From assembly GCA_963930645.1 (NCBI GenBank), contig OZ005650.1, forward strand, positions 229,606,188-229,670,187: a stretch of 64,000 nucleotides of DNA, in the 5' to 3' direction. Positions 1 through 10,655 of the stretch are shown in pieces (position 1 is the first letter of the stretch; each line of letters starts with the position of its first letter). Both the position numbers and the translations under genes were made by a program. The stretch comes from Salticus scenicus. Lineage: Eukaryota; Arthropoda; Arachnida; Araneae; Salticidae. Below the pieces are notes generated by a model. It saw nothing but the letters and a program-made list of their open reading frames with translations. It was not told the origin of the DNA and ran no database searches.

Positions 1-2231
1 TTATGCTGTTACTATTAAATAAATTTATCCTAACACGAAAACTTTACATAAATTTTATAAGCAAAAAAGCTATAAGTACATGAATATGTTATTTAAATTA
101 AACATTATATTGATACTACACAAATATTATTTAACATTTATTCGAGTTTAACGCTGTAATATAATTTAATCTATCTTAGTTGATTTAAATGAAACAGGTA
201 AATACTTTTAAACTTGAACTAATAAAAATAAGTTCTTTTTATAAAATAATTGATATAAACTATAATAATAAAAAGGATTAGTTATATTTAAAAACTATCA
301 GTTACTAAAAGTTATTTTATATTAAACATTTCGAAATAAATTGCATAAATATTCAATGCATCATTTTAAATGAAAATAAACAGTTTCCTTAAAAAACAGA
401 TAATACGGAATATTCCATGAGTCAGTTATCACCTGCAACGGAAAACCCCTACAGCTGATGAATCATATGTTATATATGCTGGCGAGCCATGCCTATTAGT
501 AATCCACACTATCTCATATAAAGATTAAGTTAAAATCATTAAAACAATACAGCGAATAATTTGGAAAATGCAATAATTTTTTCACAAAGCATATCATACA
601 ATGAGTTTAAACGATTATCACCTATCTATCACTTAAACGGTATTGAAATAAATATAAAAGTAAGTTATAGTTAAAAAATAAAAATTTCGTTTGTGAAAGG
701 AGTTTTATATATTGCAAAAATTAGTTTTACTCAAATAATTTCTAAACATACACAAGTTAAATGGAAAACTTTTCTAGGTTTCATTTAAGCAATAATTTTC
801 CATGTGTGAAAGTAGTTTTATTTATGCAAAATTTAGTTTTATATAAACAAAAAAAATTTATAGTGTAACAATAAAAATAGTTTATAGTATAACAATAAAA
901 AATTCCTTATAAGTAAATACCAATAAAAAATATTTTTTAAATTAATTTCTCTCTCTTCAATAAAACAATAAAAATTTCTTATATAACTTTCGTAAAGTTT
1001 TAATAAAATTTCTATTATAAACAAATTTTTTATGATATAAACAAATAATTTTATTAGAATATACATATTAAGTTTATTAAATTATCAAATAGTAATAATA
1101 AATTATGAAACTTACTTAAAATTGATGAAATTTCCCTTGGCGAAATGCAACCTTCATTCACACACAAATGCGAGAAACTGTTTATCGCCACACGTTGACT
1201 CATACAGATAAGAATGTTGATTCATGCTTATCTTAGTAGAATGTTGTTAGAGTTCTGTGTTTTCAGAGTAATATAAAATAGTTTATAGAGATCATTTATT
1301 TAATATCAGTTGTAAACTACATTTAAATAATGCAATAAGAGTTGATCTCTGCAATTAACCTATTAAAATATTGAAATTTTTTAAATTTTTTATTTAATTT
1401 TACTTTTTTAATTATGCTAAGAAAATAATGAGATCAAAACAGAATTATTTTACGATAAGACATCCTTTTTCATTCAATAAAATGTAACTATAATTTTTAA
1501 TGAAAGGTTTTAAAATCACTTAATAGGATAAAATTAAAAACAGAAATCTTATTATTTTTTCTAGTTATAAAACTAAGTAATAAACTATCTATAAATAATC
1601 ATATAGCAAGCGAGATTTTTGTATAATAACTATATATTATTTTAATATATACATTACATCGCAGGGTAAAATTTTCAACTTATTTATACGGATTGAAGTA
1701 ATAAAACTTAATCATTTGCATAACCGCTAAATTTTATAAGTTGGATATATGATTTAAAATACTAAACAATAATCCTTGTGAGAGAATTGGGATAACACTT
1801 TCACAGAAAGAAATTGTCCTTTACAATAAGATTTGCTTAGAATGTCTAAGTGAAAATAACTTACCGTGAGGTCAGTGAGTCATGCAGTTGTATTCGAATT
1901 TATTGTTTTTAGTTAATGAAACTTCTAATGAGAGAATTATTTGTTACTAGCATATAAATGTACATTTTTATATTATTCCTGTATATATAAAATTTTAAAT
2001 AATTCATTAAGTGTTAAACTTTGCATTTAATCGATTAAATAAAGTTTTCCTAAAATATAAGTGTAATTTTTTAATGAATCGTTTTGAAATCACTTTAACT
2101 TTATAAGAAAAAACTAAAAAGAGGTTTTTAAATTACTTAATAGGATAAAATTAAAAATCTTATTGTTTTTAGCAATTATTTTATCTAGTTATAAACTATA
2201 TATTATTTTAATATACGCCTTATAGTTAAGT

Positions 2232-4416
2232 CAGTTTTAGAGAAAACCAAGAAAAAATCCCAACGCGCAGGTTGATGAGTTGGAATATTCTATTATACTT
2301 AAAGAATCCAGGTACGGAAAAACCGAAATACAATACACGGAAAAACAGGCGGGATTTTCGGTTAAAACTTCAAAGCAGTGGACGGTAAACATAACACACC
2401 GTGAAACAACCTACTCCCACGACAGCCAAACTAAGAATGAAGGGAAACGTTGAGTTGTAACACCTTATCTACTAGAGATAAGGGGGAATTCCCCATGACT
2501 CACCCCTCGTTCGTTCATGTACAACATCTTACGAGAAACTTCGTGAAGGATGACTCATCGGTGACGAGTTTGAATAATATGCATAACCGCCAAATTGTAT
2601 AAATGAGAATCTTTTAATGTGAGTATTATAGTAATGATAAATTTATTTTATAATCGATAACTCATCAGCTTCACACCTTATATAAAACAATGGTATATTC
2701 AAAAGTGTTACCAAATTTTACTACACAATAAACATTCACATATGGATATTCCTAAGGTTTAAGACTATGCGAGGATCCTATAAGCGAAATGCCTGTGAGT
2801 CTTTCTAAGGAATCCTAATCTGTATTTAAGCAGGTTTTAGAGAAAACCAAGAAATACTCCAATCGACTAGATTGATGAAATGGATTCGAATCCAACACTT
2901 CCCCTTTTACCATAGAATCGTTCACTAATCACAAGGTTAATGAGTCATGCAGTTGTATTGAAACTTATTGATTGCAAGTCTAAACTTATACCATTAAATA
3001 TTTAACTGTTGGTTCTATAAGTGGATTGCTCTGTGTGTGAGTCTTTGTAACTTATAGTTAAGCGAGTTTTAGTGAAAACCAAGAAAAACTACAAACGGGT
3101 AGATTGTTAAGTGGAATTCGAACCTAACATTAAACATAGAATCGATTGTTCTTCTAAAATCCTTGTAACAACATGTTTATGGACTTTATAAGAAAATGCT
3201 TAATATGGTTTGCATGCGTTAGCTATATTAAACACTTAATTTTTAACATACATTAAGGTTAGTGGATGAGTGACAGGTAATTCATTTAAAACAAAAATAT
3301 AATAATGGTCGATTGAAACAAAGGGTTTGCAGTTTTAGAGAAAACCAAGAAAAAATCCCAACGGTAGGTTGATGAGTTGGAATATTCTATTATACTTAAA
3401 GAATCCAGGTACGGAAAAACTGAAATACAATACGCGGAAAAACAGGCGAGATTTTCGGCTAAAACTTCAAAGCAGGGCACGGTAAACATAACACACCGTA
3501 AAACAACCTACTCACACGACGGCCAAACTAAGAATGAAGGGAAACGTTGAGTTGTAACACCTTATCTACTAGAGATAAGGGGGAATTCCCGGAAAAGCTG
3601 AGTCACCCCCGTGGATCTTACGAGAAAGTTCGTGAAGGATGACTCATCGGTGACGAGTTTGAATAATTTGCATAACCGCTAAATGGTATAAGCGAGAATC
3701 TTTTAATGTGAGTATTATAGTAATGATAAATTTATTTCATAATCGATAACTCATCAGGTTCACACCTTATATAAAACAATACTATATTTAAAAGTTTTAC
3801 TGTACAATAAATATTCACATATGGATATTCATAAGGTTTAAGATCGATTAAATAAACGAGAATCCTATAATCGAAATGCACGAGAGTCTTTCTAAGAAAT
3901 CCTATTGCATATTTAAGCAGGTTTTAGAGAAAACCAAGAAATACTCCAATCGACTAGGTTGATGAAATGGATTCGAACCCAACACTTCCCCTTTTACCAT
4001 AGAATCGTTCACTAATCACAAGGTTAATGACTCATGCAGTTGTATTGAAACTTATTGATTACAAGTCTAAACTTATACCATTAAATATTTAACTGTTGGT
4101 TCTATAAGTGGATTGCTCTGTGTGCGAGTCTTTGTAACTTATAGTTAAGCGAGTTTTAGTGAAAACCAAGGAAAACTACAAACGGGTTGATTGTTAAGTT
4201 GAATTCAAACCTAGCATTAAACATAGAATCGTTTGATCTTCTAAAATACTTGTAACAACATGTTTATGAACTTTATAAGAAAATGCTTAATAGGGTTTTC
4301 ATGCGTTAGCTATATTAAACACTTAATTTTTAACATACATTAAGGTTAGTGGATGAGTGTCAGGTAATTCATTTAAAACAAAACTATAATAAGGGTTGAT
4401 TGAAACAAAGGGTTTG
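2232..4416. repeat. Two tandem ~1.09-kb units, left arm
   Basis: Unit 1 spans 2232-3329 and unit 2 spans 3330-4416; both start with GTTTTAGAGAAAACCAAG and end with AAACAAAGGGTTTG. Within each unit the GTTTTAG(A/T)GAAAACCAAG motif recurs about three times (2234, 2831 and 3064 in unit 1; 3331, 3921 and 4152 in unit 2), each time followed by a diverged TTGATGA-TGGATTCGAA stretch. The units are therefore built of older, shorter repeats. They hold TGASTCA sites at 2496, 2551, 2941, 3599, 3640 and 4028. No coding function is apparent. Confidence 0.88.
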
Positions 4417-5586
4417 TAGGTTATAATTATAGGATAAAACGTTATGTGTTTCGAAAACCCTTCATCAAGATTGCAACAACCGTTTCGAATGATACTCTCC
4501 CTTCATCAGATAGACTTAAACTTTTATTTTATCAGAATGAAAGAAAACGATAGACGATTTACACTTATTGAAATCCCAACTTATAAATAATTCGACTTTC
4601 ACTGAAAATGCAAGTCGCATATACACTTTGAAACAATCAATAAATTTTATATTATCACAATGCATTAAATAAGTTTCCCATTTAACATTCAAGATGAATT
4701 TATTTTTACATTAATTAAGAATTGAACACATATTAATTTTTAAAATGACTATTTTTTAAAAAGTTTTGAAACAGCTAATAAATTTTATAAGCTTTTACAA
4801 TTAAATAAATTTAGCATATTATGAAAGTTTTACATCACTCGGTAAAATTTTATATAAGCAATAAAAGTGATACACATTATAATTATAAACTCATAAAATA
4901 AATTTCACACTTAACATTTAAACTCTAATCAATCAATCTTAAAGTAATTTTTTATCTTTTGTACATAATCATAAACCTTTCGTTTCTATTGTATAGTGAA
5001 GTATGACTCATGCTTTAATTAAAATCTCTAATCAAAATTATAAGAAAGTAAAGTTTAGGAAATACCTATGTATTATAGATAAATTAATACAGTATAAATA
5101 TTCATGTTTTTCAGTTAAGTAAAAAAGTTATATAATTAATTTTACAGACTACTTAAATAATGTATAATTAAGTTTCAGAATTATTATTATTATTTTTTTT
5201 TTCTTCTATAGTATGTATATATAAATTTTTAGTTAGAAAGTTTTTATTAAAATACAATAATCAAAGTTTTGTACGATATTAATTTACATTGCATCTAAAA
5301 CTTTAAATATATAGAAACAATTGTACATTTGGTTTTGTCTGAAGCATATATATAAATAATAAAATCTTATTCAGTTTAGTTTTTAAAACACTATAAAGAT
5401 TTCACACACACATATTTTTATCTTGTTTAAATAAAATTTTTAAAATGAAACAATATTAATGTTATAAAATAATACACTCAGCATGACTCACGGAGTGTGC
5501 TATTCCATCAAATTATTCCGCATACGTGTAATAACATGCCTGACTTAACTATATACTGAATTACCATTATTTCAGAAAACGTTGGG

Positions 5587-5780
5587 ACTTACCTTAAAAC
5601 ACATCCTACACCCTTGGCAGACGAAGAAAATGAATGATACGAGACATTCTTATCAGAGACGCCAGGCTACGCTCAGTCACGTGATCATGACGTCATCCTC
5701 TCATCAATGACGTCACCGATTGCTTATCTGCTACCACAACGCGCGGAAATGTCCAGTACGCAGTGAAAAATATTCAAAGT
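5587..5780 (-). promoter_or_regulatory. Outward promoter-like block, left arm
   Basis: Read on the minus strand, this block has two TGACGTCA (CRE/ATF) sites at 5708-5715 and 5688-5695 and a CACGTG E-box at 5678-5683. A consensus splice donor AAG/GTAAGT follows, with GTAAGT at 5592-5587. It is richer in G+C and CpG than the surrounding sequence. It lacks the 36-base segment of the right arm that carries a CCAAT box and a third CRE. I infer a promoter and non-coding first exon transcribed away from the palindrome centre; no TATA box or coding start supports this. Confidence 0.4.
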
Positions 5781-6260
5781 CTACGGGACATTACTCGAAA
5801 CGATTCCATTGTCTTATACGGTAAATTGAAATATAACACGCGGAAAAAAGATTGACATATACCGGAGAAACTATGCATACTGCCCGATGAAACTAAGCCG
5901 CACAGCTAAGTAGATGCTACCAGGATGAGAGTCAAAATCCAACTGAATTCAAACAATATGACAAGGTCTATAAATCTCCCGTGTTGATTAGATGGTTTTG
6001 ATGAATGGGTTTTCCCCCACACTTAAGCAGAATGGAGAAGTCATAGGTTTTTCCTCACCTATCTCTTAATTAAGTTTCTTAATTAAAATTATGCAAATTA
6101 TATGTAAGTCTTTCAAATATCTCTTAATTACGTTTTCTAATTAAAATTATGTAAATTTTATGTAAATCTTTCATGTTTATCATATGCCCTCCTAGTTAAA
6201 GATTTAATAAACCTATCTTTTATACAACATAAATAAATTTAATAAGTATAATCTGTTTAA

Positions 6261-6297
6261 TGACTCATCAAACGATGACTCATCAAACGATGACTCA
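6261..6297. promoter_or_regulatory. Triple 15-bp array of TGACTCA sites, left arm
   Basis: Three copies of a 15-bp unit each contain TGACTCATC, with cores at 6261-6267, 6276-6282 and 6291-6297. TGASTCA is the established binding site of AP-1, CNC and GCN4-type bZIP dimers. A 15-bp period is about 1.5 helical turns, so successive sites lie on opposite faces. Binding is an inference. Confidence 0.7.
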
Positions 6298-6346
6298 TCA
6301 TAAACATGTCTGAACATGAATCTAGTTGAACACTAATATTTTACTG

Positions 6347-6506
6347 AATAAGCGATAATTACTATATGGATCACAAAATATACGTTGTTGGAAATTAAGT
6401 AAACAACACTACTTGATGAAAAATTAAGTTTCTCATAAGTAAACAATAATAATAAAAATAACTTTTGGTTTGAATAATATAAAAAGCAATAATACAAAAT
6501 CATATA
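6347..6506. other. Unique spacer of the giant inverted repeat
   Basis: This 160-bp AT-rich stretch has no counterpart on the opposite side of the symmetry axis and contains no gene I can identify. Pairing holds at 6346/6507 and is lost at 6347/6506. A non-palindromic spacer is typical of natural palindromes but does not exclude a chimeric join. Confidence 0.85.
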
Positions 6507-6555
6507 CAATAAAATGTTAGTGTTCAACTAGATTCATGTTCAGACATGTTTATGA

Positions 6556-6592
6556 TGAGTCATCGTTTGATGAGTCATCGTTTGATGAGTCA
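6556..6592. promoter_or_regulatory. Triple 15-bp array of TGAGTCA sites, right arm
   Basis: Mirror of the array at 6261-6297, with cores at 6556-6562, 6571-6577 and 6586-6592. The two arrays bracket the unique spacer, so the centre of the palindrome carries six closely packed bZIP-type sites within about 330 bp. Confidence 0.7.
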
Positions 6593-7137
6593 TTAAACAG
6601 ATTATACTTATTAAATTTATTTATGTTGTATAAAAGATAGGTTTATTAAATCTTTAACTAGGAGGGCATATGATAAACATGAAAGATTTACATAAAATTT
6701 ACATAATTTTAATTAGAAAACGTAATTAAGAGATATTTGAAAGACTTACATATAATTTGCATAATTTTAATTAAGAAACTTAATTAAGAGATAGGTGAGG
6801 AAAAACCTATGACTTCTCCATTCTGCTTAAGTGTGGGGGAAAACCCATTCATCAAAACCATCTAATCAACACGGGAGATTTATAGACCTTGTCATATTGT
6901 TTGAATTCAGTTGGATTTTGACTCTCATCCTGGTAGCATCTACTTAGCTGTGCGGCTTAGTTTCATCGGGCAGTATGCATAGTTTCTCCGGTATATGTCG
7001 ATCTTTTTTCCGCGTGTTATATTTCAATTTACCGTATAAGACAATGGAATCGTTTCGAGTAATGTCCCGTAGACTTTGAATATTTTTCACTGCGTACTGG
7101 ACATTTCCGCGCGTTGTGGTAGCAGATAAGCAATCGG

Positions 7138-7302
7138 TGACGTCATTGATGAGAGGATGACGTCATGATCACGTGACTGAGCGTAGCCAATCACATCATT
7201 CGTGACGTCACTAACCTCGTGACCTGGCGTCTCTGATAAGAATGTCTCGTATCATTCATTTTCTTCGTCTGCCAAGGGTGTAGGATGTGTTTTAAGGTAA
7301 GT
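7138..7302 (+). promoter_or_regulatory. Outward promoter-like block, right arm
   Basis: The plus strand carries TGACGTCA at 7138-7145, 7158-7165 and 7203-7210, CACGTG at 7170-7175, and a CCAAT box (AGCCAATCA) at 7187-7191. About 90 bases after the last CRE lies a consensus donor, AAG at 7294-7296 followed by GTAAGT at 7297-7302. CRE plus NF-Y/CCAAT plus E-box clusters are typical of animal promoters. An ATG at 7242 opens only a 13-codon frame before TAG, so any first exon would be non-coding or start translation downstream. The transcript would run through the tandem units. Confidence 0.45.
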
Positions 7303-8471
7303 CCCAACGTTTTCTGAAATAATGGTAATTTAGTATATAGTTAAGTCAGGCATGTTATTACACGTATGCGGAATAATTTGATGGAATAGCACACTCCGTG
7401 AGTCATGCTGAGTGTATTATTTTATAACATTAATATTGTTTCATTTTAAAAATTTTATTTAAACAAGATAAAAATGTGTGTGTGTGAAATCTTTATAGTG
7501 TTTTAAAAACTAAACTGAATAAGATTTTATTATTTATATATATGCTTCAGACAAAACCAAATGTACAATTGTTTCTATATATTTAAAGTTTTAGATGCAA
7601 TGTAAATTAATATCGTACAAAACTTTGATTATTGTATTTTAATAAAAACTTTCTAACTAAAAATTTATATATACATACTATAGAAGAAAAAAAAAAAATA
7701 ATAATAATTCTGAAACTTAATTATACATTATTTAAGTAGTCTGTAAAATTAATTATATAACTTTTTTACTTAACTGAAAAACATGAATATTTATACTGTA
7801 TTAATTTATCTATAATATATAGGTATTTCCTAAACTTTACTTTCTTATAATTTTGATTAGAGATTTTAATTAAAGCATGAGTCATACTTCACTATACAAT
7901 AGAAACGAAAGGTTTATGATTATGTACAAAAGATAAAAAATTACTTTAAGATTGATTGATTAGAGTTTAAATGTTAAGTGTGAAATTTATTTTATGAGTT
8001 TATAATTATAATGTGTATCACTTTTATTGCTTATATAAAATTTTACCGAGTGATGTAAAACTTTCATAATATGCTAAATTTATTTAATTGTAAAAGCTTA
8101 TAAAATTTATTAGCTGTTTCAAAACTTTTTAAAAAATAGTCATTTTAAAAATTAATATGTGTTCAATTCTTAATTAATGTAAAAATAAATTCATCTTGAA
8201 TGTTAAATGGGAAACTTATTTAATGCATTGTGATAATATAAAATTTATTGATTGTTTCAAAGTGTATATGCGACTTGCATTTTTAGTGAAAGTCGAATTA
8301 TTTATAAGTTGGGATTTCAATAAGTGTAAATCGTCTATCGTTTTCTTTCATTCTGATAAAATAAAAGTTTAAGTCTATCTGATGAAGGGAGAGTATCATT
8401 CGAAACGGTTGTTGCAATCTTGATGAAGGGTTTTCGAAACACATAACGTTTTATCCTATAATTATAACCTA

Positions 8472-10655
8472 CAAACCCTTTGTTTCAATCAACCCTTATT
8501 ATAGTTTTGTTTTAAATGAATTACCTGACACTCATCCACTAACCTTAATGTATGTTAAAAATTAAGTGTTTAATATAGCTAACGCATGAAAACCCTATTA
8601 AGCATTTTCTTATAAAGTTCATAAACATGTTGTTACAAGTATTTTAGAAGATCAAACGATTCTATGTTTAATGCTAGGTTTGAATTCAACTTAACAATCA
8701 ACCCGTTTGTAGTTTTCCTTGGTTTTCACTAAAACTCGCTTAACTATAAGTTACAAAGACTCGCACACAGAGCAATCCACTTATAGAACCAACAGTTAAA
8801 TATTTAATGGTATAAGTTTAGACTTGTAATCAATAAGTTTCAATACAACTGCATGAGTCATTAACCTTGTGATTAGTGAACGATTCTATGGTAAAAGGGG
8901 AAGTGTTGGGTTCGAATCCATTTCATCAACCTAGTCGATTGGAGTATTTCTTGGTTTTCTCTAAAACCTGCTTAAATATGCAATAGGATTTCTTAGAAAG
9001 ACTCTCGTGCATTTCGATTATAGGATTCTCGTTTATTTAATCGATCTTAAACCTTATGAATATCCATATGTGAATATTTATTGTACAGTAAAACTTTTAA
9101 ATATAGTATTGTTTTATATAAGGTGTGAACCTGATGAGTTATCGATTATGAAATAAATTTATCATTACTATAATACTCACATTAAAAGATTCTCGCTTAT
9201 ACCATTTAGCGGTTATGCAAATTATTCAAACTCGTCACCGATGAGTCATCCTTCACGAACTTTCTCGTAAGATCCACGGGGTGACTCAGCTTTTCCGGGA
9301 ATTCCCCCTTATCTCTAGTAGATAAGGTGTTACAACTCAACGTTTCCCTTCATTCTTAGTTTGGCCGTCGTGTGAGTAGGTTGTTTTACGGTGTGTTATG
9401 TTTACCGTGCCCTGCTTTGAAGTTTTAGCCGAAAATCTCGCCTGTTTTTCCGCGTATTGTATTTCAGTTTTTCCGTACCTGGATTCTTTAAGTATAATAG
9501 AATATTCCAACTCATCAACCTACCGTTGGGATTTTTTCTTGGTTTTCTCTAAAACTGCAAACCCTTTGTTTCAATCGACCATTATTATATTTTTGTTTTA
9601 AATGAATTACCTGTCACTCATCCACTAACCTTAATGTATGTTAAAAATTAAGTGTTTAATATAGCTAACGCATGCAAACCATATTAAGCATTTTCTTATA
9701 AAGTCCATAAACATGTTGTTACAAGGATTTTAGAAGAACAATCGATTCTATGTTTAATGTTAGGTTCGAATTCCACTTAACAATCTACCCGTTTGTAGTT
9801 TTTCTTGGTTTTCACTAAAACTCGCTTAACTATAAGTTACAAAGACTCACACACAGAGCAATCCACTTATAGAACCAACAGTTAAATATTTAATGGTATA
9901 AGTTTAGACTTGTAATCAATAAGTTTCAATACAACTGCATGACTCATTAACCTTGTGATTAGTGAACGATTCTATGGTAAAAGGGGAAGTGTTGGATTCG
10001 AATCCATTTCATCAATCTAGTCGATTGGAGTATTTCTTGGTTTTCTCTAAAACCTGCTTAAATACAGATTAGGATTCCTTAGAAAGACTCACAGGCATTT
10101 CGCTTATAGGATCCTCGCATAGTCTTAAACCTTAGGAATATCCATATGTGAATGTTTATTGTGTAGTAAAATTTGGTAACACTTTTGAATATACCATTGT
10201 TTTATATAAGGTGTGAAGCTGATGAGTTATCGATTATAAAATAAATTTATCATTACTATAATACTCACATTAAAAGATTCTCATTTATACAATTTGGCGG
10301 TTATGCATATTATTCAAACTCGTCACCGATGAGTCATCCTTCACGAAGTTTCTCGTAAGATGTTGTACATGAACGAACGAGGGGTGAGTCATGGGGAATT
10401 CCCCCTTATCTCTAGTAGATAAGGTGTTACAACTCAACGTTTCCCTTCATTCTTAGTTTGGCTGTCGTGGGAGTAGGTTGTTTCACGGTGTGTTATGTTT
10501 ACCGTCCACTGCTTTGAAGTTTTAACCGAAAATCCCGCCTGTTTTTCCGTGTATTGTATTTCGGTTTTTCCGTACCTGGATTCTTTAAGTATAATAGAAT
10601 ATTCCAACTCATCAACCTGCGCGTTGGGATTTTTTCTTGGTTTTCTCTAAAACTG
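8472..10655. repeat. Two tandem ~1.09-kb units, right arm
   Basis: Mirror of 2232-4416: unit 2 is 8472-9557 and unit 1 is 9558-10655. The same repeated core reads TCTTGGTTTTCTCTAAAAC here and can form a short hairpin (GGTTTT-CTCT-AAAACC). One unit carries a POU-type octamer ATGCAAAT at 9225-9232 next to TGAGTCA at 9242-9248. A perfect B-box-like GGTTCGAATCC lies at 8909-8919 without a convincing A box. Confidence 0.88.

Larger units (their letters stand above)
1..6346. repeat. Left arm of a giant inverted repeat
   Basis: The first bases of the window are the reverse complement of the bases ending at 12886, and the match continues inward to 6346 (paired with 6507). Sampled stretches differ by roughly one substitution per 100 bases, some one-base homopolymer indels, and one 36-base block present only in the right arm. 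The arm starts at or beyond the window edge, so its outer end is unknown. I see no protein-coding gene in it; short open frames are mirrored in the other arm and have low-complexity AT-rich translations. It could be a true genomic palindrome kept similar by gene conversion, a very large foldback element, or an assembly joining two haplotypes tail to tail. Confidence 0.93.

Noticed and set aside
2830..4170. CRISPR-like array formed by the recurring GTTTTAGAGAAAACC motif
   Set aside because: Spacing is irregular (hundreds of bases), intervening sequence is itself repeated, and the context is eukaryotic with no cas genes.
8900..8925. tRNA gene or Pol III promoter at the perfect B-box-like GGTTCGAATCC
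   Set aside because: No matching A box or cloverleaf could be folded around it, and the other sub-repeat copies have lost the B-box sequence.
3286..9601. Identical 67-codon frames at 3286-3489 and 9398-9601 as a duplicated small gene
   Set aside because: They are the same sequence seen twice because of the palindrome. The frame runs across the repeat core, shows no domain, and is not kept open in the neighbouring 1.09-kb unit.
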